Below are positions 53,401-64,000 of a DNA stretch of 64,000 nt, piece after piece. Each line of letters begins with the position of its first letter. Positions within the stretch are counted from its first letter, which is position 1. The notes below the pieces were generated by a model. The model was not told where the DNA came from. It saw only the letters and a list, made by a program, of their open reading frames with translations, and ran no database searches. This stretch comes from Prunella strophiata (Eukaryota; Chordata; Aves; Passeriformes; Prunellidae): positions 72,714,330 to 72,778,329 of the forward strand of contig JAZBQD010000015.1 in assembly GCA_036583965.1 (NCBI GenBank). Direction: 5' to 3'. The translations under genes were made by a program, and so were the position numbers.

Positions 53401-56400
53401 AAAACAGGGATCCTTTGGGTTTGTTAATTCTCCATTTATCTCAGATGAATGAGAAATCAGTTTCCCCTTTTTTAAGATTGTAGGTAAAAGGCAAATTTAT
53501 TCTTAGGAAGTAATAGAAAGAAGGAGAATGAAACTGAGGGTACTATCGCACTATTGTTGACTTCACACTTAATGACATGTGCAGTCTGGTTGAACCTTAA
53601 ATCAAATTCATAAAGGTTGTCAGAAGGTCAGCAAGACTGATTAAATGTATGAAGGTTTGTTTTTTTGGTTTTTTTTTTTATATTAAGAAGTTTCTAAATA
53701 AATTTGGTTTTAATTTCGCTTGAAAGTCATTAAAGGGAGATAAATGGGACTTAGTGAAAAAGAATAGGTGTTAGCTATTCACTCTCCATTCCAGTAAAAG
53801 AAATAGGTAAAATCAAATTAATCTATCAAGTGACAGACGCAAAGCAAGTAAAATAAGTTGACCTGTAATTAAGCAGTTGAATTACTTGTCACCACTGTTG
53901 TGGATATCACATTTATTTACATGGGCCTGAAATGACTGGACAAATAAATTGATGGAAAAGAAATCCAGAGAGACTCTTTTACCTAGAAATTCACAGTGAA
54001 AAGTACTTCAGACTAAATTGTAGGTTGTTGAAGACAGGAAATATATTTCACAGACAATATTTGTGTGCTTCCTTTGTTATTTACCCTTTCACAAGTATCT
54101 GCTTTTGGTACAGTTGAAAATGGGATACAGGTCATGTTGACCCCTGGTTTAATGCAATATGACATTTCTTAGGTTCAGAAGATAGATTTGGATTATAATG
54201 ACAGGTTCCTCTTCAGACATAAGCAAGTATTCTTTTCCAATACAGAAGCACATTTGAAGAACAGACTTTCTGCTAGCTTTAAATATTGTGGAATACTCTT
54301 GTGTGAAGGGGAATGGAAAAGAAATCGAATGAGGGACCTTTAGGAAAAGAAAGATTAGCCAAAAAATGGAGAAACAGAAGAGAGTGTTTCATATCTAGTT
54401 TCAAGGTTCTGGAAATTCTAGAAGTTTATGCAGTGCTCAAGAGGACAGGATTACAGCATATGTCTGTTAATAATTACTGAATCACTTTCATCTAATGGTG
54501 AACCTCCTGCTACCTTAACATTTACTATTTGATTGAATTATGGAAGCATACACCATGAGAATATGCCTTAGATTAAAATGTAATGTGTCTTCAAATAGAA
54601 GGGCTAAAATTGTAGTTATAGTCCTTTGTTTTCTTGTGAGAATCTTATACATAAATATTAAAATTGACCATCTGAAATGCATTGCAAGCATGTATCAGCT
54701 AAATTATTATTAAGCAATTAAGAACCAGGACTTTTTTTCCTGAAGAATAAACTAGATCAATCTCTAAAGACAGTTCTCTCTTTAAAGAAAATTGTATTTT
54801 AGTGCCTGACAGAACAATTTAAAATTGTTCTCCAATGTCATATCCAAATTTGCAGCTTGAGATTTTAAAGAACTCCAATGGGTTTTTTTAATTCTTGTAA
54901 TCAAACACTGGTATTTACTTTTGTTTAACATTTTATATTTGCAAGGACCAACTCCCTTCTCAAGGGAATCCTATTTTAGAATCATATTTTAAATTCTCAG
55001 TTCTTCCCTACTTGAAATCACAAAGCTTTCACAGCCAGTCACAGAACTGACAAATTCTTGGATAGCTCTGTAAACCACTCTCAGTGCAGAAGACACGGTT
55101 TCATATTCCACTGTCATAGCTGCTTCCTTCCATTGTTCCTTGCTTCAAGAGGTTAATAAAATTGTTGGTGTACTCAAACACAAGAGAAATTCAAGCAGAA
55201 CTTACAGCCAGCTATTTGGCTTCAGAGTGGTTCCTTTGTTCTCTTTGGGAAAATGAAATGTCAAGGTGTTTCTATCAGCTCTGTAGGGTCATGTTCTCTT
55301 CTGAAAAGTCCCTGACATCTAATCTTGTCTTCCTTGAAAGAAGCATTGATCTGCCTTGGATCATCTTATTATTGATTGTAAAATCACCTGTGTGGGTTTC
55401 TACAACCATTACTCCTGGCAAGAGAAATATTCCAGCCATTTGGAATGGTTTATGCCATCACCTCCTCTCCCCATCTCCTATATTGTTAACAATTTTTGTT
55501 AAATAGAGTTTCCAAGCTGTCTCATGCAGAACTGTTCATGCAGAAGTTACTTATCTGTAGCTTTGGTTAAACTATCAATACCCATTAGCAGAAGGTGCCT
55601 GTTCTAGCAGACAATATGTTGCCTCACTTTGGGGTATATGTGAATGTCTGCATACTTGATTTCAGTACTGGAATTTCTTTTGTAACAGCTCCAGAATTTT
55701 CTCTATGTGCATACAAATAAGAACGAACAATTCAAAGAATATCAGAGTCTGAGTAGTAACAAAGAAAAACAAGCATGTGAATAGCAGTATATAAGATGTG
55801 ACAGGCTGCATTATGCTGCACCTTCTTTTTTAAGAGGTCACTAAAAAATTGATAAGAAATTCTAACACAATATTTCTAAGAACAATCAGAGTCATCATGC
55901 CTTAAATGTGTCATTCACTCAAGTGAAGAGAATGTGTTTCAAAGTTAAATCAAGTTATCTGAGTCCTACCTTATCCTATCAAAATACTTTGCTTCCTAGA
56001 AAAAGAGTACCTTTCCTTAGAAAATTGCATGTAGTAACATTTTGCTATGACAACTTTCCTGAGAGTGTACTTTCCTTCATGCCCAAGTAATTACAGCTTT
56101 TCTATTAATCAACTATCTTTGTCCTATTTCCAGGGTGAAATATGTCAAGAAAAATGCTCTGAACTTGTTTTTATTCTCATTCCTTACCTATTTACCAAGG
56201 AAATACATTTAGTTGTTTTCTTCTTCTCGTAGAAACACCAAAAACAATATTCAGCAAGTTTTAAAGTCAGATTTCTTTAGCTTTCTTATTAAATACTAAG
56301 AAACCTTTTCTTTAATTTACTATTCAATATCCATGAAGTGTTCTCATCAAGGCAAATTAACACTTTACTATCAACAGACAACATTTCAAGCTTTTTTTTT

Positions 56401-56875
56401 TTCTCCACAGGATAAAGAAAAGAAAACAGTTTTTAATGTAAATAAGGTCTAAAAAGTCAATGAAGAAGTTGTGGAAAGGCATAATTTTGGTCTTCTTCTA
56501 ACACTTTCCATAAAAGGAGCTAAAAATCTCCATTGAGTAACTTTTAAGTACGTGAATGTACACTTGAGGCTCACAGGAGTGATGCAATCTGATTTGAAAT
56601 GTTAATATATTGTATTTTCAGTGTTTCATTCTTCTTTTTGTTTAACTTACATATTATTGTTATAAAAAGAAAAAAAAAAAAAAAGGAGATAAAATACCCA
56701 CATAATAATCCAATCAAGCTGTGTCATCTGTTTAGCACGGGTAAAAATTAATCACAAATTGCCTTGAAGTATTGAAAGTTTTAATGCTACTTCAAGTCAC
56801 AGGTTTCAGATTTAAGACGCTGTTTCAAAAATTTTTTTCTAATGTTTCAACAAAAATGAAGCGATTCTTAAAACC
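50471..56875. other. Non-coding, mostly unique-looking sequence
   Basis: 6.4 kb with no recognised gene or transposon. A T/G-rich tract lies at 53654-53681 and an A15 run at 56670-56684. The 114-codon frame at 55162-55506 (+) has no recognised motif. Confidence 0.5.
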
Positions 56876-57532
56876 AGGATGACCTGGGGGTTCCTGGTGG
56901 ACCACAAGCTGTCCATGAACAAGATGTGCCCTTGTGGCCCAGAAGGCCAAAGGTATCCTAGGGTGCAGTAGGAAGAGTGTTGCCAGCAGGCTGAGGGAGG
57001 GGATCCTGCCCCTCTGCTCAGCCCTGGTGAGGCACATCTGGAGCTCTGTGTTCATTTGTGGACTGCCTCAGTACAAGAGCTCCTGGAGCAGATCCAGTGG
57101 AGGGCAACAAAGATGGTGAGGATACTGGAACATTTCTCTTAAGAAGACAAGCTGTGAGAACTGGGCCTGTCAGCCTCAGGAGGAGACTGACTGAGGGAGA
57201 CCTCATCAATGACTGATGGTGTCTGAAGGGAAGGGGTCGGAGCATGCAGCTAGGCTCTGCTCAGTGGTGCCAAGCAACAGGACATGAGGTAACAGGCAGA
57301 AACTGATGCACAGGAAGTTTCACCTAAATATGAGAAAGAACTTCTTTACTGTGAGAAAGAGCATGCAATGCAACAGATTGCCCAGAGAGGTTGTGGAGTC
57401 TCCCTCACTGGAGATATTCAGGAACTGGCTGGATCAAAACTCTGTACAATGTGCTCTCAATGGCTCTGCTTGAGCAGCACAGAGGAGCCACTGTGGTCCC
57501 TTCCAGCCTGACCCATCCTGTGATTCTGTGAA
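56876..57532 (+). mobile_element. CR1 LINE 3' end (RT C-terminus plus 3' UTR), plus strand
   Basis: Plus-strand CR1 starting at 'gatgacctgggggttcctgg', with the ORF2 C-terminal signature in broken frames: 'MAQKAKGILGCSRKSVASR' then 'LREGILPLCSALVRHIW'. The tail follows: 'gcccagagaggttgtgg', 'agtctccctcactggag', and the end at 'tcctgtgattctgtgaatt'. It covers the same part of the element, in the same orientation, as the copy at 1760-2440, and is similarly truncated. Small indels shift the frame repeatedly, so it is inactive. Confidence 0.94.
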
Positions 57533-57790
57533 TTAGAAAAATTGTTGGCCACACTTGTTGATATTCACAGGACAACTAGCTGAAACTCATTAAAGGAGCT
57601 CTTCACTCAACCCTGTTTTAGGTCTTTCAAAAAACATTAGTGAAATGGCAAGTCACATTTATTGTGGGATTGGGTGCAACTGGTTAAAATTGTATCAGTG
57701 ATTCCCATTAAATCCAATTTTTTACTTTTTTGCCTGCTTTGCTAAAAGACAATTTCAATCCTACTGTGGGGTTGGGTTTTCTTGTTTTTG

Positions 57791-57813
57791 TTTTTTTTTT
57801 TTTTTTTTTTTTT
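57791..57813. repeat. Poly-T run (23)
   Basis: Twenty-three T residues with T-rich flanks on both sides. Confidence 0.95.
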
Positions 57814-60800
57814 CTTTTACAGTGTAAGTAAATGGATCCATACATCTTTTGGAGTGCAGGGTATCTCTGTGTTTCTATTCTTTTTGTTCAATAAGTTTGT
57901 TCTAAATTGATTTTGCTTAGTTATTAAAGGTGATTCAGTTACAAAGTCTGCATATTCATTATTTGATTTTAAATGGTTAGGTATAAGCTAAAAGATGGTG
58001 TATTATTTTCTTCTGACTTACTGGGAAAAAAAATTGCTCTTTTCCATCTTTATTAAATTGACAGAATTATGTGCTTTTGTCTTAGGGAGAAATGGAGGAT
58101 GTTTTGTTGTAGTTTTATAATACACCTCAACATGTGAGATTTTTTCCAACAAGATCAAGAATAAAAATATTGAATTAAAAGCAAAAGTCACAGAGTAGCT
58201 TTGTTGTAGGAGACTGGACAGGATCCAGCAAAAGTAGAGTCCTGAAAAAATTCCAGCCCACTAATTAAATATAGACTCATGGTAAAGGACTTAAAAATAT
58301 TTGTTGTCCTTCCATAAACTAGAAATAACTCTTCATGAAAATGTATGCATTAAGTTTAGAACAATCTTTTTGTTGACATTGATTCTCTAATATTGCCTTC
58401 AATCTTCATTAGACTTTTGCTGGTTTTACTTCAAAGTAATACATACTTAGAACTTTGCCTTTTTTCACTGAATTAGATATGTGCAAAAAGGAGCAGTCAT
58501 TAGTTGTTATAAAATGAATATGATTGTGAAAAGCAGAACGTATGAACCACTTTTCTTTTATCTAGTGCATTTTTTTAAAAAATAATGTGCGATTATATGC
58601 TCAGACCTTAAATATCCAGCTCAAAACTACAAAATTGAGTATTGCTTTGTCAGTGTAGACATCACTGTAGGCATAAATCTGAGTAGAACTCAAATCTAAT
58701 AAATTCTCAGGAGAATAAAATGGTAAATAGTGGTTTTCAAAATAAATCCATGAGGTATAGAGCAGAAGGTGATTGCTGAATCCACATCTTCAGGGATACA
58801 AACTTCTGCTGGTTGGTTTGGACAGTGGTTCTGTGTACAGCAACACAGGCAGACCTGAAAGGCAAGTGAATTCACTCCTGCTTCTTTTCAGTAGAAGCAT
58901 CACAGCTCAGAAACATTGTCTCAGTCTCAGCCTGAAAGGCTTAACAGTTGTCTTAATAGCTGGGTTGGAAATTGCCTGGAAAATAAGCCATAATTTGGAT
59001 ACAAAATCCATGAACACTGAGTGTACCTATGTATTATGCCTTTCCATACGTCAAAAGAGCTGAAAATCTGCAAACTCAATATTTTGATAAAGATTATATA
59101 ACCAGAGTCTTGTTAAGTAAATACCAGTTAATATTTTGTTTCTGAGATGAATGTTTGTGCAAATGGAATGTTTTTATGAGCCTCCTGTGGAGAAAACTAT
59201 AGACAAAGTAATAAGAGTGCTATAAGCAATCTGTTTCATTTACATATGTGTATCAGTGTTGGATTGTAGGCAATCAAGCAAAAGATATTTTACAAGCCAA
59301 TGAAATTCAGAAATTCTAGAAACATTCTTCACTGAAATCAGTGTGTAGCAGAAAGTCTCTTGCTATTCTGATAGTTCACTTATATCCTACTCAATTCCAA
59401 ATGGAAAAGAAACAGGAGTGCGTCATAAAGGGCTCTCACTCACACACACTCTACCAAACGTGCCTGCAATGCTTCATGTTGCATTTAGAATGAAAGGTAC
59501 TTAAAAAAATATACAAAAAATTATACAGAAGGGAAAACATGATAATAAAATTTTTTTGGATTGCCATTCCTGAAATTTGTGTGTATTTGTGTCTTTATGT
59601 TAACTTTCTTCTATAGCATGCTCCCTATTATGCAGTACCTCAATATCTTTTTTTTTTTTTGTGATCAGCTGCTGAAACTGGGGAATCATAGAAACAAGGA
59701 TTGTTATGTAATCAGAACATCTCTGCTTCCAATTGCCATCTTTCTTTGAAGTGATAACTTCAAAACTTAATTTATCCTTCCCTTTCTCTTTTAAGGAAAA
59801 ATGTATTCAGACTCTATGTATTTGTCAAATAATTAGTCTGGAATTTAAAATGGAAGCTGTTAGGTTACAGGACTTAAAATATACCTTATAACTGTAAGTA
59901 GGTATTTAAATTGGTCTTGGAACAGTAGAGTGTACTTCAATAATGTTTAGGTTGACTCTGTTGCAATATTAGGAATTACTCTGTTGCTAATATTTTCAGC
60001 AGATCTAGAATATTGCAGAAAGTTATCTTAATGAATTCATGGAGGCAACGTAGAGCAAATGTGTAATTGCCTGAACAATTTATTGACAGGTGCTATGAGA
60101 AAGGTGAGTAAGCAACCCTGAAACTGCTTGCATCTTTCTAGGGAAACAAGCATGGTTTGAACCAGCTTCACCCTAAAACTGACAGTGCATAAGGATTTTC
60201 ATATACAACAGTTATACACTGTGAACTAGATTGTTGAGCAAGCTTTGTGGATGAAAACCTAATATGTCAAAATAGAGGATAACCATAACAAAAAGTAATG
60301 ATTTCCATTTCATGAGAACAAATTGCACTTTTTCTCCTAACACAAAATGCCACCCTGTGTCATTTGGATTTTGCAGAAATAATTTTCTAGTTGTTTGTTG
60401 TCAAGAAATTTTCAATGAAGATATAGAAAATTTAATTGAAATATAAGCAATACTTAAAATTAATTCTTCCAATTAATTCACTGTAGATAACCATGTGTTG
60501 GTAGGAGGGAAAAAAAGTCTCAAAAGGTACATACGAGCATCATTTCTCATATAATCAAGTTTTAAGTAAACTTTTAAAATGACTATGCATCCATGTTGCT
60601 TTGTTCCTACATAATGAGCATTACTTACCACTTGGGCCAGTTTATCTATTCATTTGATATAAAAATCTACAAACCAAACCAACAAAACAAAAACAAAAAC
60701 AGAAAAAAGGACAACCCCAAAAATGTAATTAAAAAAATATAAAATATATTTTTATATAAAATATGCAATATTGAAATATAAACCAGATAGGGATATGGGC

Positions 60801-61954
60801 CAGTGCTTTCAGTGCAGATTTTGAAATAGCAAATTTGCACTGCAGAGTGTAACTGAAACACAGTAATTTTTATTCTGTCATTCTATTATTCTATGATATA
60901 ATAATGTAGGAAAAAAATCAGTCAATACATAGATATTTCTCTCAATGAAATATAAAATATTCACTTACAAACAGTAAACTTTTTGCTGTTAATAGTAATA
61001 AGGAAGAATAAATTCTGATGGGTCAAGAATATAAAATTTTAAGAGTTCCCTCACTTTTTTCTGCATTTTTTCTACAGGCTGATTACATTACAATTGAAAC
61101 CCATCAAATCTCCATGATGTAATAACACTATTCAAGCAATAAACTAATGTTTATGAGTTATCCATATTGCTGTGAGATTCCCAGTACACAGTAATTATGG
61201 AGAAAATGATGATGCTTTGAATGTATGATGCTCATTGCAAGCTATTCTGGCAACAGTGCTGCCTTTCATCCCCTGATCAAAATCCTGGTCCACAACTCCT
61301 AACCTTTAAGGTGCATATCTTCACAGAGGTTTCAACGTACTTTTATTTCACTGGATGGGTTCAGTACTACTTAGGTCTGTCTATATCACCTGAATCATCA
61401 CTAGGGTGTTGGCAGTAAGTGCTTCTTAACACAAGTATTACTTCCTCTGCCTTAAAGATTTAGCAGTACAGGATGTAGTTAGTATCAGAGTTTAAAATCA
61501 CAGACCTACATATTGCTCTTTTAGCTCTTATTTTCCAGGTCAATGTTTGAAAGCCAAACTATAAATTTGAAAACAATAGAGTTCACTGGGGATGACTGTA
61601 CATTTCTTCTTCATTAAAATTTTTCTTGCTAGTCAATACATGCAATATATATTTGTCCTGTTTTGGGGTTTGAGATCTAGCTCCCTTCATGGAAGATTCT
61701 GACATCTGCTAGTTAAATTTGCGATAACAGTGGCTAAATCTTGATTTCATCCTTCTTGTAAAATGTCACTCAAAAACCATTGTTTACCAATTACTTTTGT
61801 TTGTTGCCTCTGTTTTCTGTACTTTCTGTTCTCCATCAGACTTCTTTGAACCTGATGCACTTACAAAAGTCCAGTGTTGAAAGAGCAGAAATCTGTTTTA
61901 TCTCATTTTTGTGTTTATTTGAAGGACTATTATTTTTTTTTTTTCTTGAACTAG
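57814..61954. other. Non-coding unique-looking sequence
   Basis: No gene or transposon recognised. T13 lies at 59648-59660 and an A/C-rich tract at 60670-60723. Confidence 0.5.
60670..60723. repeat. A/C-rich low-complexity tract
   Basis: AAACC, AAAAC and AAAAAC units. Composition matches the tracts near 16.0, 29.5 and 47.6 kb. Confidence 0.85.
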
Positions 61955-62190
61955 GACAGAGGATAACATTCTATATTAGGAAAAAATTCTTTACTGTGAG
62001 ATTGGCAAGGTACTGGAATGGGTTGCCTGGAGAAGGCTGTGGATGCCCCTCCCCTGGAAGTGTTCAATGCCAGGCTTGGATGGGACTTGGACCAACCTGG
62101 TCTAGTGGGAGGTCTTCCTGCCCCTGGCAAGGGGGTTGGAACTGGATGATCTTTACAGTCCCTTCTAACCCGAACCATCCTATAATGACA
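61955..62190 (+). mobile_element. CR1 LINE 3'-end fragment, plus strand
   Basis: The last ~235 bp of a CR1. 'aggaaaaaattctttactgt', 'ggaatgggttgcctggag', 'gaagtgttcaatgccagg', 'ggatgggacttggaccaa', 'ggggttggaactggatgatc' and 'cccttctaacccgaacc' follow the standard order, ending near 62190. It resembles the tail seen in antisense at 21938-22045, so these two probably belong to related subfamilies. The 137-codon frame that overlaps it (61780-62193) is not a gene. Confidence 0.93.
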
Positions 62191-62503
62191 TGATTTGTGT
62201 TCTGGACATCAACAATTTCTTGTATGTTTCTTGTTTCTTCTTCTTCAGGCCACTAGGAAATATCCAGTACAATTGCCCACTGTACAGGATGTAGGAATTG
62301 GCAATTATATGCAGATGTCAGTATCTTTTTGACTCACACATAATGTCTGCTTGATCTATGGTTCTATGATTCAATAAAAAGCTAGCACGATTTGCAGAAA
62401 ACCCATATGGAGCATCTTCCTTCTCTTGCAGATAATCTCAGCATTTGTTGCAATCATTCAAGTCTGTTCCTGTCAGACACCTAGCCTGACTTCATAGGAC
62501 CAA
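62191..62503. other. Non-coding sequence
   Basis: Short interval between a CR1 tail and a probable LTR; no gene recognised. Confidence 0.5.
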
Positions 62504-62945
62504 GACTGTGCTGATTTAAAACCCAGAATGAAAAGTAAACTCATTCAAGCTTCCCCCTTTCAGTATTGGAGAAAAGACCAGGAGAAATTATAAGACAGAG
62601 TCACAATTTACTGAAAAATTGCCATAACCATAACAATATTAACCAGAGAGAGTACAGAAGAGAGACTGTTTTACCCACAAAAAGGTTATTCACCACCTGA
62701 CAAACAAAAATACTTCCCAAAGAAGTATTCTTCCAAAGAAATACTTCCCAAAGAGGGGCTGTCTCCCTCTGCAGTGGCAGTAGGGGCAGCAAGTGGCAGC
62801 AGTGGCAGCAGCTCTGGTTCCAACCCAAGGTCCAGCATATCCCCTCTTGCAAACCCATTAAAAGATGGAATCCCTTCTGCTTCCAGTCATCAGATTCCTC
62901 CTGCCATGATGTGGGTGATATGAAATTAAACAGTGCTAGAAATTC
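62504..62945 (-). mobile_element. Probable solo LTR of an avian endogenous retrovirus (tentative)
   Basis: Read on the minus strand, this segment has a CTGCCACTG-rich stretch (about 62765-62815), as many avian ERVL-type LTRs have in U3/R. Next come a 'ggttaatattgttatggtta' block, 'cagtaaattgtgactctgtc', 'aatttctcctggtcttttc' and a 3' end near 'ggttttaaatcagcaca'. This order resembles the R-U5 part of avian LTRs. It is much GC-richer than its flanks. The U3 edge at high coordinates is not determined. No retroviral genes are adjacent. The 115-codon minus-strand frame here is taken as part of the LTR, not a gene. Confidence 0.5.
62708..62756. repeat. 18-bp near-identical direct repeat with hairpin inside the probable LTR
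   Basis: AAATACTTCCCAAAGAAG at 62708-62725 and AAATACTTCCCAAAGAGG at 62739-62756. The first copy begins a perfect 8-bp inverted repeat (AATACTTC at 62709-62716 with GAAGTATT at 62722-62729). Confidence 0.85.
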
Positions 62946-64000
62946 CACCTCTTTTCTCTATAACCATGACCTGGGTGACTCTAAATTTTTCTGGATATTT
63001 ATTTATTCTGACCTGCACCATACTAGAAATTCTTTTAATTTTAGGTGATATACTTTTTCTCTTCATTTATTCTTTTATAATAGGATACTACAACTTTTCT
63101 TTCTTGTAATTTACTGAATAAAAAAATTACTCTTTTGTTTACTGAAGCTATTCTGATTACAGATGGGATTGAAACCATCTCTTTTCTTTAAAGATTTAAA
63201 AATGTCAGCTCTACTAAAGAATTGTCTTTTAAGAACTCTTTGATTCCTGCCTTAACTCTGAGACTGCGAAGTGTTGAAGATATTATTATTCATAAAGGTG
63301 TTGAGAATTTTCAGGGTGCAAGTAGATTTAAGCCTGCAATTTGGTATGTATTTGTATTAAATGAAGCCTACAGCTTACATCAAATCATACTTTTCCTTTA
63401 AAAAAATATTGCACTTGGGGGTTAAGGCTAATGTGACAGTTTCCAGCATTTATTTTGTCATATTAGAAATTCAACAAGAACAGAAGACCTTGCAAAATCA
63501 AATCCAGTTTGGTTCATTTATTGCTTTGAAGGCTCAAAGAGGTCATTAAAAACCAACATGGATTCTGGGCACTTTTTCATATATACTAACTTCTCCCATT
63601 CTTCAGTAAGTGTACCTCAAGGGCCTTTCAATATCCCAGTAAAAGTACTTTCTGACAAACCCACTCAAATTGCTTCTGTGAGCCAGATGTCTCTGTTCTT
63701 GCCTCCATCAGCAAAAGTAGTGTTGCATTTTAGTTACTGCTGCTGCTAACATCAGCATTCACAGAGGAGGAAGAAAAGAGTTTTTATGAGAGAAGAATAG
63801 ATTTCTGAAGCCAAGTAATGCCATTAGAAACTGCACTAAAGTTCATCTGAATTCTCTGGAAGGTGAATCTTATAGTATTACATGCAGTCCTGTTAATTTC
63901 TTAGGGACCAAAGAGTGACATGCCTTTGAAAAGTGAATTATTCATAATTACACTTGTTAAAAATCTATATGCTAATAGCACTACTGTAAAAATAATTCCC
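62946..64000. other. Non-coding unique-looking sequence to the window edge
   Basis: No gene or transposon recognised. The short frames at 63361-63549 and 63558-63749 have no family signature. Confidence 0.5.

Noticed and set aside
61780..62193. 137-codon frame
   Set aside because: The second half is the CR1 tail at 61955-62190 in a non-coding frame, and the first half has no signature.
1..64000. CRISPR arrays, operons, ribosome-binding sites, phage or plasmid modules
   Set aside because: None seen. Repeat content, base composition and lack of dense coding frames indicate vertebrate nuclear DNA.

Overview
This window looks like an AT-rich non-coding stretch of a bird chromosome: a long intron or a gene desert. 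By eye it is roughly two-thirds A+T. The organism call rests on its interspersed repeats. All recognisable LINE copies are CR1, in forms typical of birds, and two segments look like avian ERVL-type solo LTRs. I see no Alu, L1 or other mammalian repeats, no operons and no bacterial signals. A modern (neoavian) bird is the best guess. CR1 also occurs in crocodilians and turtles, so the clade is an inference from remembered family sequences, not from a database search.

Layout. 1-1759 is plain unique-looking sequence. A 5'-truncated CR1 (+) lies at about 1760-2440, followed by a C16/A16 run. 2.6-21.9 kb is mostly featureless, broken by T/G-rich or A/C-rich tracts (6.8, 14.5 and 16.0 kb). A cluster at 21.9-28.7 kb holds three minus-strand CR1 pieces (21,938; 25,459; 28,208), a TATG-rich microsatellite and a minus-strand solo LTR (about 25,695-26,198). 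28.7-37.9 kb is plain apart from A-rich and TG/TA tracts near 34.2 and 35.8-36.1 kb. At 37,943-38,949 there is a 1-kb, substitution-free array of TATATT hexamers and TATAT pentamers, followed by a GAT repeat (39.4 kb). Two oppositely oriented CR1 internal fragments from the endonuclease-to-RT part of ORF2 lie at 39.7-40.5 kb (-) and 46.8-47.6 kb (+). CR1 3' ends lie at 50.1, 56.9 and 62.0 kb, all on +, and a second probable solo LTR (-) at about 62.5-62.95 kb.

No protein-coding gene can be supported. The longest open frames are simple repeats (336 codons in the TATATT array, a poly-T frame at 14.4 kb), overlap CR1, or are about as long as chance allows in AT-rich DNA. Three short minus-strand segments (3369-3443, 12489-12611, 42027-42059) have exon-like acceptor-ORF-donor structure with lengths divisible by three. 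They are flagged as weak candidates only. No RNA gene, CRISPR array or undescribed functional system was recognised. The most unusual object is the TATATT/TATAT array, whose pentamer spacing forms a 46-bp higher-order repeat near its right end.
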